Assembly (NCBI GenBank): GCA_964531675.1
Contig: CAZHFW010000023.1
Span: 3,647 to 67,646 of the forward strand
From: CAZHFW01 sp964531675
Lineage (GTDB): Bacteria; Planctomycetota; Phycisphaerae; Phycisphaerales; UBA1924
Direction of reading: 5' to 3'
DNA: 64,000 nucleotides
In this document: piece after piece, positions 55,451 to 64,000 of the stretch
Numbering within the stretch: position 1 is the first letter of the stretch
Layout: every line of letters starts with the position of its first letter
Translations under genes and position numbers: made by a program
Notes under the pieces: model-generated
The model's database searches: none
Told to the model about the DNA's origin: nothing
The model's input: only the letters and a program-made list of their open reading frames with translations

Positions 55451-56302
55451 ATGGAAGACCCGACAACTGTCGTTGCGCACGAGCCGGTCGATGGAGCGAC
55501 CAACCCCGCAGCCGAGGCGGAGGCCGACAAGGCCTCGCCCAAGAAGGCGCCGGGGCGTCGCCGGAAGGCGGCGGCGGAGAACGCCAAAGCTGAATCCGAA
55601 GCGGACGTGCGGCGCGAGCCCAGGCCCGCGGTGCCTGATGAACTCCTGCCCGGCGCGATCGAGGCGGTGCTGATGGCGGCGGACCGGGCGATGCCCGGCG
55701 CGAGGCTGGCGCTGATCCTCGGGCTGGCCGAGCAGGAGACGCGCGTTGAGAAGGCGGTCCTGGAGCGGATCGAAGCCGAGATTGCGAAGCTCAACGAGGC
55801 GTATGTCGCGAGCGGGCGTTCGTTCCGGATCGAGCCCTTGGCGGGCGGGTATCGCGTGATGAGCCTGCCCGATTTTGCGCCGTATCTGGCGGAGCTTCAC
55901 CGCACGCGGAGCATCGGGCGGATGACCCGGGCGGCGGTGGAGACGCTGGCGATCATCGCGTACAAGCAGCCGATTACGCGGGCGCAGCTCGAAGCGATCC
56001 GCGGCGTGAACTGCGGCGAGGTGCTGCGCTCGTTGACGGAGCGACGGTTGATCACGATCAAGGGTCGTGCGGAGGAGCTCGGCAGGCCCTTGCTCTACGG
56101 CACGACCAAGCAGTTCCTGGACGCGTTCGGCCTGTCGTCGGTGAAGGATCTTCCCACGATGGCGGAGTTCAAGTTTGCGATTTCCAGCGCGGCTCCGGCG
56201 GCGGATGCGCCGGCGGAGACGAGCCAGACGCCCGCGGCGCAGGATGACGCGGGGGCGGAACAGGATCACACGACGGACAAGAGCACGGAGGCGGAGTCAT
56301 GA
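55451..56302 (+). CDS. scpB: Segregation and condensation protein B
   Basis: A 283-aa ScpB subunit of the SMC-ScpAB chromosome condensin. After a roughly 55-residue charged N-terminal extension the winged-helix core reads GAIEAVLMAADRAMPGARLALILGL... and the family signature TRAAVETLAIIAYKQPITRAQLEAIRGVNCGEVLRSLTERRLITIKGRAEELGRPLLYGTTKQFLDAFGL. The C-terminal tail is Ala/Thr-rich. scpA is not adjacent. It overlaps the following lipoprotein gene by four bases (ATGA). Confidence 0.95.
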   Translation: MEDPTTVVAHEPVDGATNPAAEAEADKASPKKAPGRRRKAAAENAKAESEADVRREPRPAVPDELLPGAIEAVLMAADRAMPGARLALILGLAEQETRVEKAVLERIEAEIAKLNEAYVASGRSFRIEPLAGGYRVMSLPDFAPYLAELHRTRSIGRMTRAAVETLAIIAYKQPITRAQLEAIRGVNCGEVLRSLTERRLITIKGRAEELGRPLLYGTTKQFLDAFGLSSVKDLPTMAEFKFAISSAAPAADAPAETSQTPAAQDDAGAEQDHTTDKSTEAES

Positions 56303-56715
56303 AGGTTGCAACGTCCACCTGGCGGCGCGGGGTTGGATTGGTCGGATTCGCGGCGGCGATGTTCGCGGGCGGATGCGCCACGACCGGGCCCGGATTCAAG
56401 GGCGTGGTCGAGCAAGGCCCGGCCAGCGTGCTGGTGGTCGTGGATGAGACCGACAAGCGGGCCAAGGAGCCCGGCATCGCGGGCGTGAAGATCACGGCCG
56501 AGGCGCGGCCCAACAACGCTCCCGCGAAGATCCTGGGGACCGCGACGAGCGACGCGGCGGGCAAGTTTGCGCTGGCGCTGCCCGACAACAAGCCGCTCAA
56601 GGAGCAGGTCTGGATCACCGCGGAGAAGCCCGGGTACAAGACGCTCAAGGCGCCGGTGTATCTGCAGTCCGAGGGTCGGGTGCTGATCGTCGTGCTCTCC
56701 GGGGGCGGGAAGTAG
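56299..56715 (+). CDS. Lipoprotein with carboxypeptidase-regulatory-like (CarboxypepD_reg) beta domain
   Basis: A 138-aa protein with a lipobox (AAMFAGGC). The mature part is a single beta-sandwich: AGVKITAEARPNN, GTATSDAAGKFALALP and WITAEKPGYKTLKAPVYL are typical of transthyretin-like regulatory domains. It overlaps scpB by four bases and precedes the DUF58 gene by ten bases. Its role is unknown, and the operon may be driven by chance gene order. Confidence 0.75.
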   Translation: MKVATSTWRRGVGLVGFAAAMFAGGCATTGPGFKGVVEQGPASVLVVVDETDKRAKEPGIAGVKITAEARPNNAPAKILGTATSDAAGKFALALPDNKPLKEQVWITAEKPGYKTLKAPVYLQSEGRVLIVVLSGGGK

Positions 56716-56718
56716 ACT
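56713..56718 (+). promoter_or_regulatory. Candidate -10 box of a leaderless DUF58-gene transcript
   Basis: TAGACT overlaps the end of the lipoprotein gene (its TAG stop) and is followed by TTGGACCG-type spacer and the ATG at 56726, seven bases on. No ribosome-binding site is present. Confidence 0.35.
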
Positions 56719-56725
56719 TGGACCG

Positions 56726-57985
56726 ATGGCCGAGGCATCCGCTGAAGGCATGACGGGTTTCTGGTCCCGGCGCGGCGCGCGGGCCCGCAAGTCGGCGGGG
56801 AGTCGTCTGTCGCCTTCGGAGAAGAGGCTGCGGGTGGTGTCCCGGCGGTACCACCTTCACTTCCCGGGTCTGGTGTACATCGCAACGACCGTGATGCTCG
56901 CGTTCGGCGCGGTGCAGACGCAGAACAACCTCCTGTTCTGGGCGTTCGGCATCGCGGTCGCGGGACTCGTCGTGTCGGGGATCGTCTCCGGTTCGAGCCT
57001 CATGGGCCTTGAGCTCTCGCGCGTCGGGGCTGATGCGACCCCGGTCGGCGGGACGGTGCGGATCCGCTATGTGCTCGGGAACCACGCGCGGGTGTTCCCG
57101 GCGATGGCGCTGAACATCGAGGAACTGGACGCGGCGAGCAAGGGTCGTGTGTGGCGGATGACGCAGGCGGTGGGGAGCTGCACGACGGTGGCGCCGCGCT
57201 CGGAGTCGGCCGGCTTTGCGTCCTCGCGGGCGCTGCGTCGGGGCGTGCACAAGCTCGGGCGCGTCCGGGTGTGGACGACGTATCCGATCGGTTTGACCAA
57301 GAAGAGCGTGACGTTCGAGGGGCCGGGCGAGGTGGTAATTCTGCCTCATGCGCCGGCGCTGCGCGGCGACGCGGTCGAGCAGTTGATCAGTGCGGACCAG
57401 CGCGGCGCGATGACGTCTCCGTCGCGGGGCATCAGCGATGAGTTCTGGTCGCTTCGCGAGTATCGGGAGGGCGATCCGCTGCGGCAGGTCGCGTGGAAGC
57501 CCTCGGCGCGGACGGGGCAGCTCCTGGTCAGACAGACCGCGGCGCTGACGCCCATGAGGATCTGGATCGAGATCGGCGCCGAGTCGGGCGAGCGCTTCGA
57601 GCGGGCGATCGCGCTGGCCTCGGGGATCCTCAGGCACGGCGGCGAGCGGGGATGGGCGGTCGGGCTCTTCGTGCCTTCGTGCGGCATCAGCATTCCGCCT
57701 CACGACGGCGCACGGCACATGGCGAGCCTGATGCGAGCGCTGGCGCTGGCCGAGCCTGGCGCGGGTTTGCCCGTTGCGCCGGGGCCCAAGCTTGGCGAGG
57801 CGGTGGTTTGCATCGGCCGTGGGGGTGGAGCGGGACGCAACCGGACGCTGGTCGCGCTGGAGCATGCCGATGGGCTTCTGGCTCCGGGCCAGACGCTTGT
57901 GCCGACCGGTCATCCGGAGATTTCGACAGGCGGAGGATTCCGGGCGTGGGCTCTTGGTCTGTGGCGGGCCGGGGGTGAGGCGTGA
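56726..57985 (+). CDS. DUF58 domain-containing protein
   Basis: A 419-aa protein with two N-terminal spans and the DUF58 signature (EFWSLREYREGDPLRQVAWKPSARTGQLLVRQT), a region related to von Willebrand-type folds. In many bacteria DUF58, a MoxR-type AAA ATPase and a TgpA-like transglutaminase form one operon. Here the last two partners are reduced to the transglutaminase, which overlaps it by four bases, and no MoxR gene is adjacent. Alternative start ATG 56750. Confidence 0.88.
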   Translation: MAEASAEGMTGFWSRRGARARKSAGSRLSPSEKRLRVVSRRYHLHFPGLVYIATTVMLAFGAVQTQNNLLFWAFGIAVAGLVVSGIVSGSSLMGLELSRVGADATPVGGTVRIRYVLGNHARVFPAMALNIEELDAASKGRVWRMTQAVGSCTTVAPRSESAGFASSRALRRGVHKLGRVRVWTTYPIGLTKKSVTFEGPGEVVILPHAPALRGDAVEQLISADQRGAMTSPSRGISDEFWSLREYREGDPLRQVAWKPSARTGQLLVRQTAALTPMRIWIEIGAESGERFERAIALASGILRHGGERGWAVGLFVPSCGISIPPHDGARHMASLMRALALAEPGAGLPVAPGPKLGEAVVCIGRGGGAGRNRTLVALEHADGLLAPGQTLVPTGHPEISTGGGFRAWALGLWRAGGEA

Positions 57986-60201
57986 CGGTCGCGGATCGTT
58001 TCCATCGCCTCGGACTGACGATCGTGCTGATCGCGCTTTTGGCGTACGCGATCTCCGCGGGCGAGTGGGGGATCGGGCTGATCGCCGGGACGCTCGGCGC
58101 GGTGGGCTGGTGGTTCACCGCTGGCGGCGTAAAGCGGGTGGTGCCCGGGTGGCTGACGTCGACCTTGATCTGGGCGACGGTGGCGTGGGCGGTCCTGCTG
58201 GCGCTGCGCGGCGGGCTTGAGATCTCGGCGTTCTGCCGGTTCCTGGTCGCGATCATCGTGGTGAAACTCTGGGATCGCAAGCAGGCCAAGGACTGGTCGC
58301 AGATCCTGACGCTCAGCGCGTTTCTGGTGATCGGGTCGGTGTTGACGAGCGATCGGCTGGGGACGGGCGTGCTGCTGGCGCTGGGCGTGCCTCTGTTCGT
58401 GTACGCGGTGATCCTGCTGCAGATCTACCACGCGTGGCAGCGGAGTGTGAGCAGCGCCGCCGCGGCGGGCGCGGAGGCGCCGGCGCCGGATGTCTGGACC
58501 AGGTCGCTGGGCAAGCAGGTGCGGCGGGCGGCGATGTGGTCGCTGCTGGGCGGGCTGGTCGTGAGCCTTGCGGTGTTCTTCATCATGCCGCGGGACATCG
58601 GGCGCGGACAGTTCGGACGCTGGCTTCAGACCCGCGCGATGTCGGTGTCGGGATTCTCCGAGACGGTGCAGCTCGGGAGGCCCGGGCCGATCTACAAGTC
58701 GCGCGAGATCGTGCTGGACGTTGCGACCAAGGACCGGGACGGGAACAACATCGGCGCCGAGGGGCGCGTGTTCTATCTGCGGGGCGCGACGCTTAACGAG
58801 TACCGCGGGAGCGGGCTCTGGGGCAAGTCGGACAGCGCCATCAGCCCGGACACGGTCTTCCGTGGAACGACCCGGACGGTGCGTGAGGCGCGGTACGGAC
58901 CGATCGGCGCCGGCGCGGTGGTGCAAGAAGTGTTGATCCGCAACGCCGGCACACGCACCGCGATGTTCGCCTCCTGGCAACCGGTGACGATCAAGGTCGA
59001 GCAGGGCGGGGAGATCGGCGTGGACCGGACGGACCTGACGATCCGCCGGGATCAGGGGGCGCCCGGGCCGATGAGGTACACCGTCACGTCGGACGCGGGT
59101 CTGCTGCAGACGCCGATCATCTCCGGACGGGCGATCGGGATCACGTTCCCTTCCGATCGGGTCCGGGCGGTCGCCGAGCGTGTGCTGGCGCCGGCGCAGA
59201 TCGACGCGGATCCGGACGTCAGGCCCTTTGAGAGCGATGCGCAGGCTGCCCGCGTGATCGAGACGTATCTGCGCGAGAACTTCACGTACTCGCTCGATGA
59301 GCAGCCTCTGCCTCGGGGACGGGATCCGATCGAGTGGTTCCTCGAGGAGGGGAAGCAGGGCCATTGCGAGTACTTCGCCTCGGCGATGACCGCGATGCTC
59401 CGGAGCGTGGGCGTGAACGCCCGCATGGTGACGGGGTTCGTCGCGGCGGAGTTCAACCAGACCAGCGGGCACTACACGGTGCGCGGCGCCAACGCGCACG
59501 CGTGGGTGGAGGTGCAGATCAGCAACGGCGAGTGGCGTCAGTACGATCCGACGCCTCCGGCGAACTTCCGCGAGTTCCACGACAGGCCGCGCACGTTCTC
59601 GTCCAACATCTTCGGGTTCATGGACGCGATCGAGTACGCGTGGGTGGATTCGGTGGTGGGCTTTGACGAGTCCTCGCGCATGAGGCTTCTGGGCGGGCGT
59701 GGGCCCTCGGTCCCCTGGCTTGATCGCGCGAGCCGGAGTTTCTCGCGGCGCGTGGAGTCGGGCGGGACGCGTCTGCTGAACGAGGCGATGGTCAACGGGC
59801 TGGTGGCGATGGGCCTGGTGGGCGGCGCCGGGTTCATGGTGCTCGGCTTCAGCAAGCTTCGCCAGAAGCGGGCGCGGCGGCCTGAGTGGGCCGGAACGGG
59901 GCCTGAGAACAGTCCGACGCTCGTGCAGATGGCGGCGTTTTACGAGGACCTGCTGCGCTTGTGGAAGCGGGGGGGACGCGGCAAGTCGGTCTTTGCTTCG
60001 CCGCTCGGGCATGCACGCACGCTGGCGCATCCGGAAGCGGCGGCCATTTCGTCGCGGCTCTCGCAGCGGTTCTATCAGGTGCGTTTCGGCAAGCACGAGC
60101 TCAGCGATGCCGAGCGGGCCGAGGTGGAGCGCGATCTGCGCGCGCTTGGCGAACTGGCGCAGCGCGAGGGCTTATCGGGCGAGAAGGTTCACGCCTCGTG
60201 A
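57982..60201 (+). CDS. DUF3488/TgpA-type transmembrane transglutaminase-like protein
   Basis: A 739-aa membrane protein. Five or more spans occupy the N-terminus (residues 1-190), then a periplasmic transglutaminase-like domain with Cys462 in GHCEYFASA, His506 in GANAHAWVEV and Asp522 in YDPTPP, and a last span near residue 615 followed by a cytoplasmic helical tail (DUF4129-like). The triad is intact. The start is GTG, overlapping the DUF58 stop, so the two are translationally coupled. The role is thought to be in envelope or peptide processing. Confidence 0.92.
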   Translation: MTVADRFHRLGLTIVLIALLAYAISAGEWGIGLIAGTLGAVGWWFTAGGVKRVVPGWLTSTLIWATVAWAVLLALRGGLEISAFCRFLVAIIVVKLWDRKQAKDWSQILTLSAFLVIGSVLTSDRLGTGVLLALGVPLFVYAVILLQIYHAWQRSVSSAAAAGAEAPAPDVWTRSLGKQVRRAAMWSLLGGLVVSLAVFFIMPRDIGRGQFGRWLQTRAMSVSGFSETVQLGRPGPIYKSREIVLDVATKDRDGNNIGAEGRVFYLRGATLNEYRGSGLWGKSDSAISPDTVFRGTTRTVREARYGPIGAGAVVQEVLIRNAGTRTAMFASWQPVTIKVEQGGEIGVDRTDLTIRRDQGAPGPMRYTVTSDAGLLQTPIISGRAIGITFPSDRVRAVAERVLAPAQIDADPDVRPFESDAQAARVIETYLRENFTYSLDEQPLPRGRDPIEWFLEEGKQGHCEYFASAMTAMLRSVGVNARMVTGFVAAEFNQTSGHYTVRGANAHAWVEVQISNGEWRQYDPTPPANFREFHDRPRTFSSNIFGFMDAIEYAWVDSVVGFDESSRMRLLGGRGPSVPWLDRASRSFSRRVESGGTRLLNEAMVNGLVAMGLVGGAGFMVLGFSKLRQKRARRPEWAGTGPENSPTLVQMAAFYEDLLRLWKRGGRGKSVFASPLGHARTLAHPEAAAISSRLSQRFYQVRFGKHELSDAERAEVERDLRALGELAQREGLSGEKVHAS

Positions 60202-60338
60202 GTCTGAGAACCAACGCGGTAGGGCGCTCTTCGCGGGTGTGACGCGTGAGTTTGCCGGCGCAGGGCTTGCGCCGTGCGGCGGGCTCAATCGCGGGCTGGG
60301 CCTGACCGATCCCCGGGTTGCAACCGGAGGATCTCAAC

Positions 60339-61205
60339 GTGCCTGCAAATCGTTCTCGTACCGAGCGTTGGCAAGACTGCCTTGAACAGATCCGTCAGCG
60401 TGGCGGCGGTCTGGAGTTTTCCGTGTCGCGTGCGGCGGTGGAGAACGCCGGGGCGGCCGGCGGCTCCAAGTCGCGCGGGAGCGATCTCATCTGGCGCTGC
60501 CGTCTGCTTCAGGTGACCGAAGACGAGATCGTCGTCGAGCAGCCCACCGCGATGGGTCAGCCCTTGTTCATGGACAAGGACGTCGACCTGGTCGGTGTGA
60601 TGGCGATCGGTCAGAACCGCTGGATGTTCCGCACGCGCACGCTGGCGGCGACACCCAAGCTGAGCCGGACCGGCGTCATGCGGGTCGCGATGCCTCACAC
60701 TGTGGAGCGCGTCCAGCGACGCCAGTTCTACCGCGTGTCCACCGCGGAACTCTCCCTGGCGAAGGTGGAGTGCTGGCCTCTCTTGAATCCCACGACCGTC
60801 GGACCGGCCGAGGCGGCCAATCGTCTGGCGATCGAGGAAGCCGAACGCACGGGTGTGACCCCGGAGAGCATGGACCCGACGGTGCTGCCCGAGGTTGGCC
60901 CATTGTTCCACGCCAAGCTCGTGAACCTGGGCGGCGGCGGTGTGGGCTTGATGATCGATCAGGCGGAGGCCAGGGCGATCGATCGCGCCAGGCTCTTCTG
61001 GCTCAGGCTTGATCTGACGCCGCACATCCCGGTGCCTCTGGGCGTGACGGCGCGGATGGCGCACCACCACATGGACAGCACCCAGGCGGTGTACGCGGGT
61101 CTGTCGTTTGATTTCAGCTTCAATCCGCAGCACCAGACGTTTGCGGTGCAGCAGATGATGCGGTACGTGGAGATGCTGCAGCAGGAGCAGCATCCGGGCG
61201 CCTGA
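60339..61205 (+). CDS. PilZ-like protein with degenerate second motif
   Basis: A 288-aa protein with a YcgR-like N-terminal beta domain and a PilZ-type C-terminus. RxxxR is present in VQRRQFYRVST. The second motif, normally (D/N)xSxxG, reads NLGGGGVG with Gly in place of Ser. The gap between the two motifs is unusually long (about 60 residues, with an Ala/Glu-rich insertion). Its c-di-GMP binding is therefore uncertain. GTG 60339 is chosen because GGAGG lies eight bases before it; TTG 60318 is the alternative. Convergent with the next gene. Confidence 0.7.
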   Translation: MPANRSRTERWQDCLEQIRQRGGGLEFSVSRAAVENAGAAGGSKSRGSDLIWRCRLLQVTEDEIVVEQPTAMGQPLFMDKDVDLVGVMAIGQNRWMFRTRTLAATPKLSRTGVMRVAMPHTVERVQRRQFYRVSTAELSLAKVECWPLLNPTTVGPAEAANRLAIEEAERTGVTPESMDPTVLPEVGPLFHAKLVNLGGGGVGLMIDQAEARAIDRARLFWLRLDLTPHIPVPLGVTARMAHHHMDSTQAVYAGLSFDFSFNPQHQTFAVQQMMRYVEMLQQEQHPGA

Positions 61206-61238
61206 GGCTCGACAATCTCCGTGAGATGTCGCCCGAAC

Positions 61239-61991
61239 TCAGCGGCTCATGGGCCCGAGGTCGGGCGGCAGCATGCGCACGCGGATGCTGCCGCGCTGGG
61301 TCGTGAGGGTGACGGGGTTCTCACCCTTGTTCAGGACGCCGGTGATCTTGGTGGCGCTGACGGCGGCGCCGGTCCAGTTGGCGTCGCGGCCCGCGAGATT
61401 GACGCCGCCTTCGGAGGCGGTGGAGACGTCGAACTTGCCGGTGGAGGCGGGGCCGACGAAGAAGTCGATGTCGCCATTGGTCGTGGTGATGGTGACGGGG
61501 CCCTTGATGTCACCGGTGGTGTTGACGACGACGGAGCCACCCGCGCCGCCGAAGGCGCCGTTCTCGATCTCGATGGAGTTTGGCGCGACGCCTCGGAGCT
61601 CGACGGTGCTGTCGGCGCTGCGCACGCGGATCGCCTCGGCCTGGGGCGTGCGGATGGTCAGGAGGGTGGGGCCCGCCATGGAGGGCTCGGCCTGATTGGG
61701 GGAGTGCAGGACGCGGAGGACGCCGCGGCCGGCTTCTTCGACGTAGGTCGCGGCGGCCCAGGACTGGCGGCCGACCTGCATGGGGCGGGCGGAGACGACG
61801 GGGGCGGTCAGGCTGGTGTCGAGCTGAATCACGACCGGGCCCGAGCGATTCTCGATATCCAGCGCCAGGGGAAGGCCCGCGGTGGCGGCCTGGCCATCGA
61901 CCTTGAGCTGGTAGCGGGTGGAGGGCTGGCAGCCCGTGGCGGCGAGGAGGAGGGTGGCCAGGGCGACGGGGAACGCGAGGCGGGTGAGCAT
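61239..61991 (-). CDS. DUF4097-like beta-helical lipoprotein
   Basis: A 250-aa protein with a lipobox (LLLAATGC) and a repeating pattern of short strands. IRVRSADSTVELRGVAPNSIEIENG, then GSVVVNTTGDIKGPVTITTTNGDIDFFVG and SIRVRMLP, matches the DUF4097 style (right-handed beta-solenoid, often called adhesin-like). It is anchored in the envelope with unknown function. A GGAGATC sequence upstream of the ATG supports the start. Confidence 0.75.
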   Translation of the reverse strand: MLTRLAFPVALATLLLAATGCQPSTRYQLKVDGQAATAGLPLALDIENRSGPVVIQLDTSLTAPVVSARPMQVGRQSWAAATYVEEAGRGVLRVLHSPNQAEPSMAGPTLLTIRTPQAEAIRVRSADSTVELRGVAPNSIEIENGAFGGAGGSVVVNTTGDIKGPVTITTTNGDIDFFVGPASTGKFDVSTASEGGVNLAGRDANWTGAAVSATKITGVLNKGENPVTLTTQRGSIRVRMLPPDLGPMSR

Positions 61992-62503
61992 CGATCAGAT
62001 CTCCAGATGGTCGGAGCGGGGCTCCGAGGCGGAAGTGTACCGGGTGCGCGGGAGGCCCGAACGGACGCCAAAGCGGGCGTTGGCATTTGGTCAAGGAAAC
62101 TCTTATCATCTGCGCGTCGGTGTTCGACAAATGGCCGTTCCCACCCCGGGGCCCAACTTGCTCCGAGGCCGGCGCGGCCGACCGACCGAACACGCTGCAT
62201 CACGGGCCGGACCTTTCGGCGCGATTGTCATGACCGCACGGTGCTTTTCAATCTCTGGTTCTCCGGCGCGCCCTGTGGCGACGCCGGTTCTGATTGCTTC
62301 AGGTCTCAACACGCAAGTCTCGGTCGCGGATCGACATCCGCGTCCGGCGGGCGCTGGGGCGGGTCATCCATCGCTGCGATGAGCAGCGGCGGGCAGCGGG
62401 ATCGGTTCAGGCGGGACGCCCAACGTTCCTGCAGGTCGGCATGCGCAGGGTGTTCACGATTGGCGTACGCCGCGATCGCGCAGCGTGCGCGAGGTGTCCT
62501 GTC
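61992..62503. other. Gene-free region upstream of rny with a long leader
   Basis: This 512-base region lies between the divergent lipoprotein gene and rny. It contains one good sigma-70-like promoter at 62080-62109, which would give the rny message a leader of about 390 bases. I see no gene in it, and no recognisable riboswitch. Confidence 0.6.
62080..62109 (+). promoter_or_regulatory. rny: Candidate sigma-70 promoter of rny
   Basis: TTGGCA (62080-62085) and TATCAT (62104-62109) are separated by 18 bases, matching the consensus hexamers at five of six positions each. It stands out in an otherwise GC-rich spacer. Confidence 0.5.
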
Positions 62504-64000
62504 ATGCCCAACTCCTTCATCGTGGCGCCCACGCTGGCGCTTGAACTCACCCCGACGCTCATCGGCCTCCTGGCCCTGATCCACATCCTGGGTCTGGGCG
62601 CGGGCGCCTTCCTGATGCGGCTCCTGACGGGCAAGACCCTCTCGGGCGCACGCAGCGAGGCCAAGGCCCTGATCGAGCGGGCGGAGGTCGAGGCCCGCAA
62701 CCTGGCGGAGAAGACCAAGCTCGAGGCCGAGCGCGGCGTTCTGGAGCGGAAGGAAAAGGCGGACAAGGAAATCGAGGTCGCCCGCAACGAGATCCGCGAG
62801 GTGGAGCGGCGACTGGCCAAGCGTGAGGACCTGACGGTTTCCAAGGAGGAGCAGCTCACCCAGAAGGAAAAGCAGCTCCAGAAGCAGATGGAAGATGTTC
62901 GGACCCGCGACGAGCGGTCCGTCAAGCGGGAGTCCGAGAGCGAGAAGGTGCTCGCGGAGCAGAAGGAAAAGCTGCTGCAGATCGCGGGGCTGTCGCTCCA
63001 GCAGGCAAAGGAGCAGCTTCTCCAGCGCGTCGAGAACGAGTCGCGCTCGGAGGTGGGAAAGACGGTCCGGAAGATCGTCGAGGACGCGGAGCGGGACGCG
63101 AAGGAGAAGGCCCGGGAGATCACGCTCATGGCGGTGCAGCGGTACGCCGCGGAGCACACGAGCGAATCGACGGTGCGCACGGTTCAGATCCCTTCGGACG
63201 ACATGAAGGGTCGGATCATCGGGCGCGAGGGCCGCAACATCCGCGCCATCGAGAAGGCGACGGGCGTGGACATCATCGTGGACGACACGCCGGGCGTGAT
63301 CGTGGTGTCGTGCTTTGACAAGGTCCGGCAGGCGATCGCGGTCGAGTCGCTCGAACGCCTGATCCAGGACGGCCGGATGCACCCCTCGCGGATCGAAGAG
63401 GTCGTGGAGAAGGTCAGGTCGGAGATCTCCGAGAAGATCGTGAAGTACGGGCGGGACTCCTCGATGGAGGTGAATCTGCGCGGGCTCCACCCCAAGATTC
63501 TCGAAGCGATGGGCAAGCTCCACTTCCGCACGAGCTATGGACAGAACGTGCTGCGGCACTCGATCGAGGTCGCGTTTGCGGCCCAGATCATCGCCGATCA
63601 GCTCGGCCTGGACGGGACCCTGGCGCGACGCTGCGGGTTCCTGCACGACATCGGCAAGGCGATGGACCACGAGATGGAGGGCGGGCACCCCAAGATCGGC
63701 ATGGACTTCGCAAGGCAGTTCGGCGAGAAGGAAGCGGTGCTCAACGCCATCGGCGGGCACCACGGCGATATCCCCTCGACCACGTTCTACACGCCCATCG
63801 TCATGGCGGCCGACGCGATCAGCTCGGCGCGGCCCGGTGCGCGGCGTGAGAGCATGGAGAAGTACATCCAGCGTCTCAACGAGCTCCAGGACATCGCGAT
63901 GGCGCACAAGGGCGTCACCGAGGCGTACGCGATCCAGGCCGGGCGCGAGGTGCGCGTGATGGTGGATGCGGCGCGCGTCGGCGACGACGAGGCGTTCCTG
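62504..64000 (+). CDS. rny: Ribonuclease Y, 3' end beyond the window
   Basis: The first 499 aa of RNase Y, the membrane-anchored endoribonuclease that starts mRNA decay. One N-terminal span (LIGLLALIHILGLGAGAFLM) is followed by a coiled coil (about residues 45-200, Glu/Lys/Arg/Gln-rich), a KH domain (MKGRIIGREGRNIRAIEKATGVDIIVDD) and an HD domain (LHPKILEAMGKLHFRTSYGQNVLRHSIE...CGFLHDIGKAMDHEMEGGHPKIG). The HD metal-binding residues and the KH GxxG loop are intact. A GAGGTG ribosome-binding site precedes the ATG. The reading frame is open to the window edge, and roughly 20-30 residues are missing judging by the usual 510-530-aa length. Confidence 0.95.
   Translation, partial: MPNSFIVAPTLALELTPTLIGLLALIHILGLGAGAFLMRLLTGKTLSGARSEAKALIERAEVEARNLAEKTKLEAERGVLERKEKADKEIEVARNEIREVERRLAKREDLTVSKEEQLTQKEKQLQKQMEDVRTRDERSVKRESESEKVLAEQKEKLLQIAGLSLQQAKEQLLQRVENESRSEVGKTVRKIVEDAERDAKEKAREITLMAVQRYAAEHTSESTVRTVQIPSDDMKGRIIGREGRNIRAIEKATGVDIIVDDTPGVIVVSCFDKVRQAIAVESLERLIQDGRMHPSRIEEVVEKVRSEISEKIVKYGRDSSMEVNLRGLHPKILEAMGKLHFRTSYGQNVLRHSIEVAFAAQIIADQLGLDGTLARRCGFLHDIGKAMDHEMEGGHPKIGMDFARQFGEKEAVLNAIGGHHGDIPSTTFYTPIVMAADAISSARPGARRESMEKYIQRLNELQDIAMAHKGVTEAYAIQAGREVRVMVDAARVGDDEAFL

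Noticed and set aside
60257..60273. Hairpin GGCGCA/TGCGCC as a terminator after the transglutaminase gene
   Set aside because: The stem is 6 bp with no T-run.

Overview
The window is GC-rich (roughly two thirds G+C by eye) bacterial chromosome with about 58 protein genes on both strands. I see no tRNA, rRNA, insertion sequence, prophage or CRISPR array. The gene set suggests a planctomycete-like bacterium, most plausibly Phycisphaerae: two unlike GroELs, a Cys-less L31, many small secreted or zinc-ribbon membrane proteins, and short operons. This is inference from style and content; no database search was possible.

Layout. 0-10 kb: scattered housekeeping and redox genes (DsbD-like reductase, lipid kinase, SDR, heme O synthase ctaB, TatD nuclease, an exported transglutaminase, NAD(P)HX dehydratase). 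10-18.5 kb: a large exported/membrane protein coupled to an ABC ATPase, two zinc-ribbon membrane proteins, and a prolyl oligopeptidase coupled to a lipoprotein. 18.7-22.9 kb: a pstSCAB phosphate-uptake operon. 23-27.6 kb: sucAB (2-oxoglutarate dehydrogenase E1 and E2) ending in a clear intrinsic terminator. 27.6-31.4 kb, minus strand: LMW protein tyrosine phosphatase, a glycosyltransferase-like protein, two related lipoproteins, a DUF2752 protein and a solitary nuoA. 31.8-41.3 kb: a protein-folding region (groEL1, groES-groEL2, dnaJ-grpE) interleaved with dedA, HIT, PepSY-like, FmdB-like and acpS genes. 41.3-48 kb: serC, an SDR, an NTF2-like protein, B12-dependent metH and rpmE. 48-54 kb: ppk2, an LTPEQ-repeat protein, truD, an ECF sigma/anti-sigma pair, a VUT/YhhQ transporter, and an unusual B12-domain/MeaB-GTPase fusion. 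54-62 kb: PP2C-type phosphatase, scpB, lipoprotein, DUF58 and DUF3488-transglutaminase proteins, a PilZ-like protein and a DUF4097-like lipoprotein. 62.5 kb to the right edge: RNase Y, cut by the window end.

The most interesting non-coding signals are these. (1) Dispersed perfect hairpins in gene-tail spacers share a GTGCCAC/GGCACC flank; two occur as a composite block at two loci. (2) A 103-bp unit is present in three tandem copies and starts inside the last codons of the dsbD-like gene. (3) An AAATGGC/AAATTGCC repeat vocabulary recurs at four loci, one being a long palindrome between groES and groEL2. (4) A TAnnnT box sits 6-7 nt before the start codon of several genes that lack a Shine-Dalgarno sequence, which points to leaderless transcription. 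The most interesting protein is the cobalamin-binding/GTPase fusion that lacks a mutase domain.
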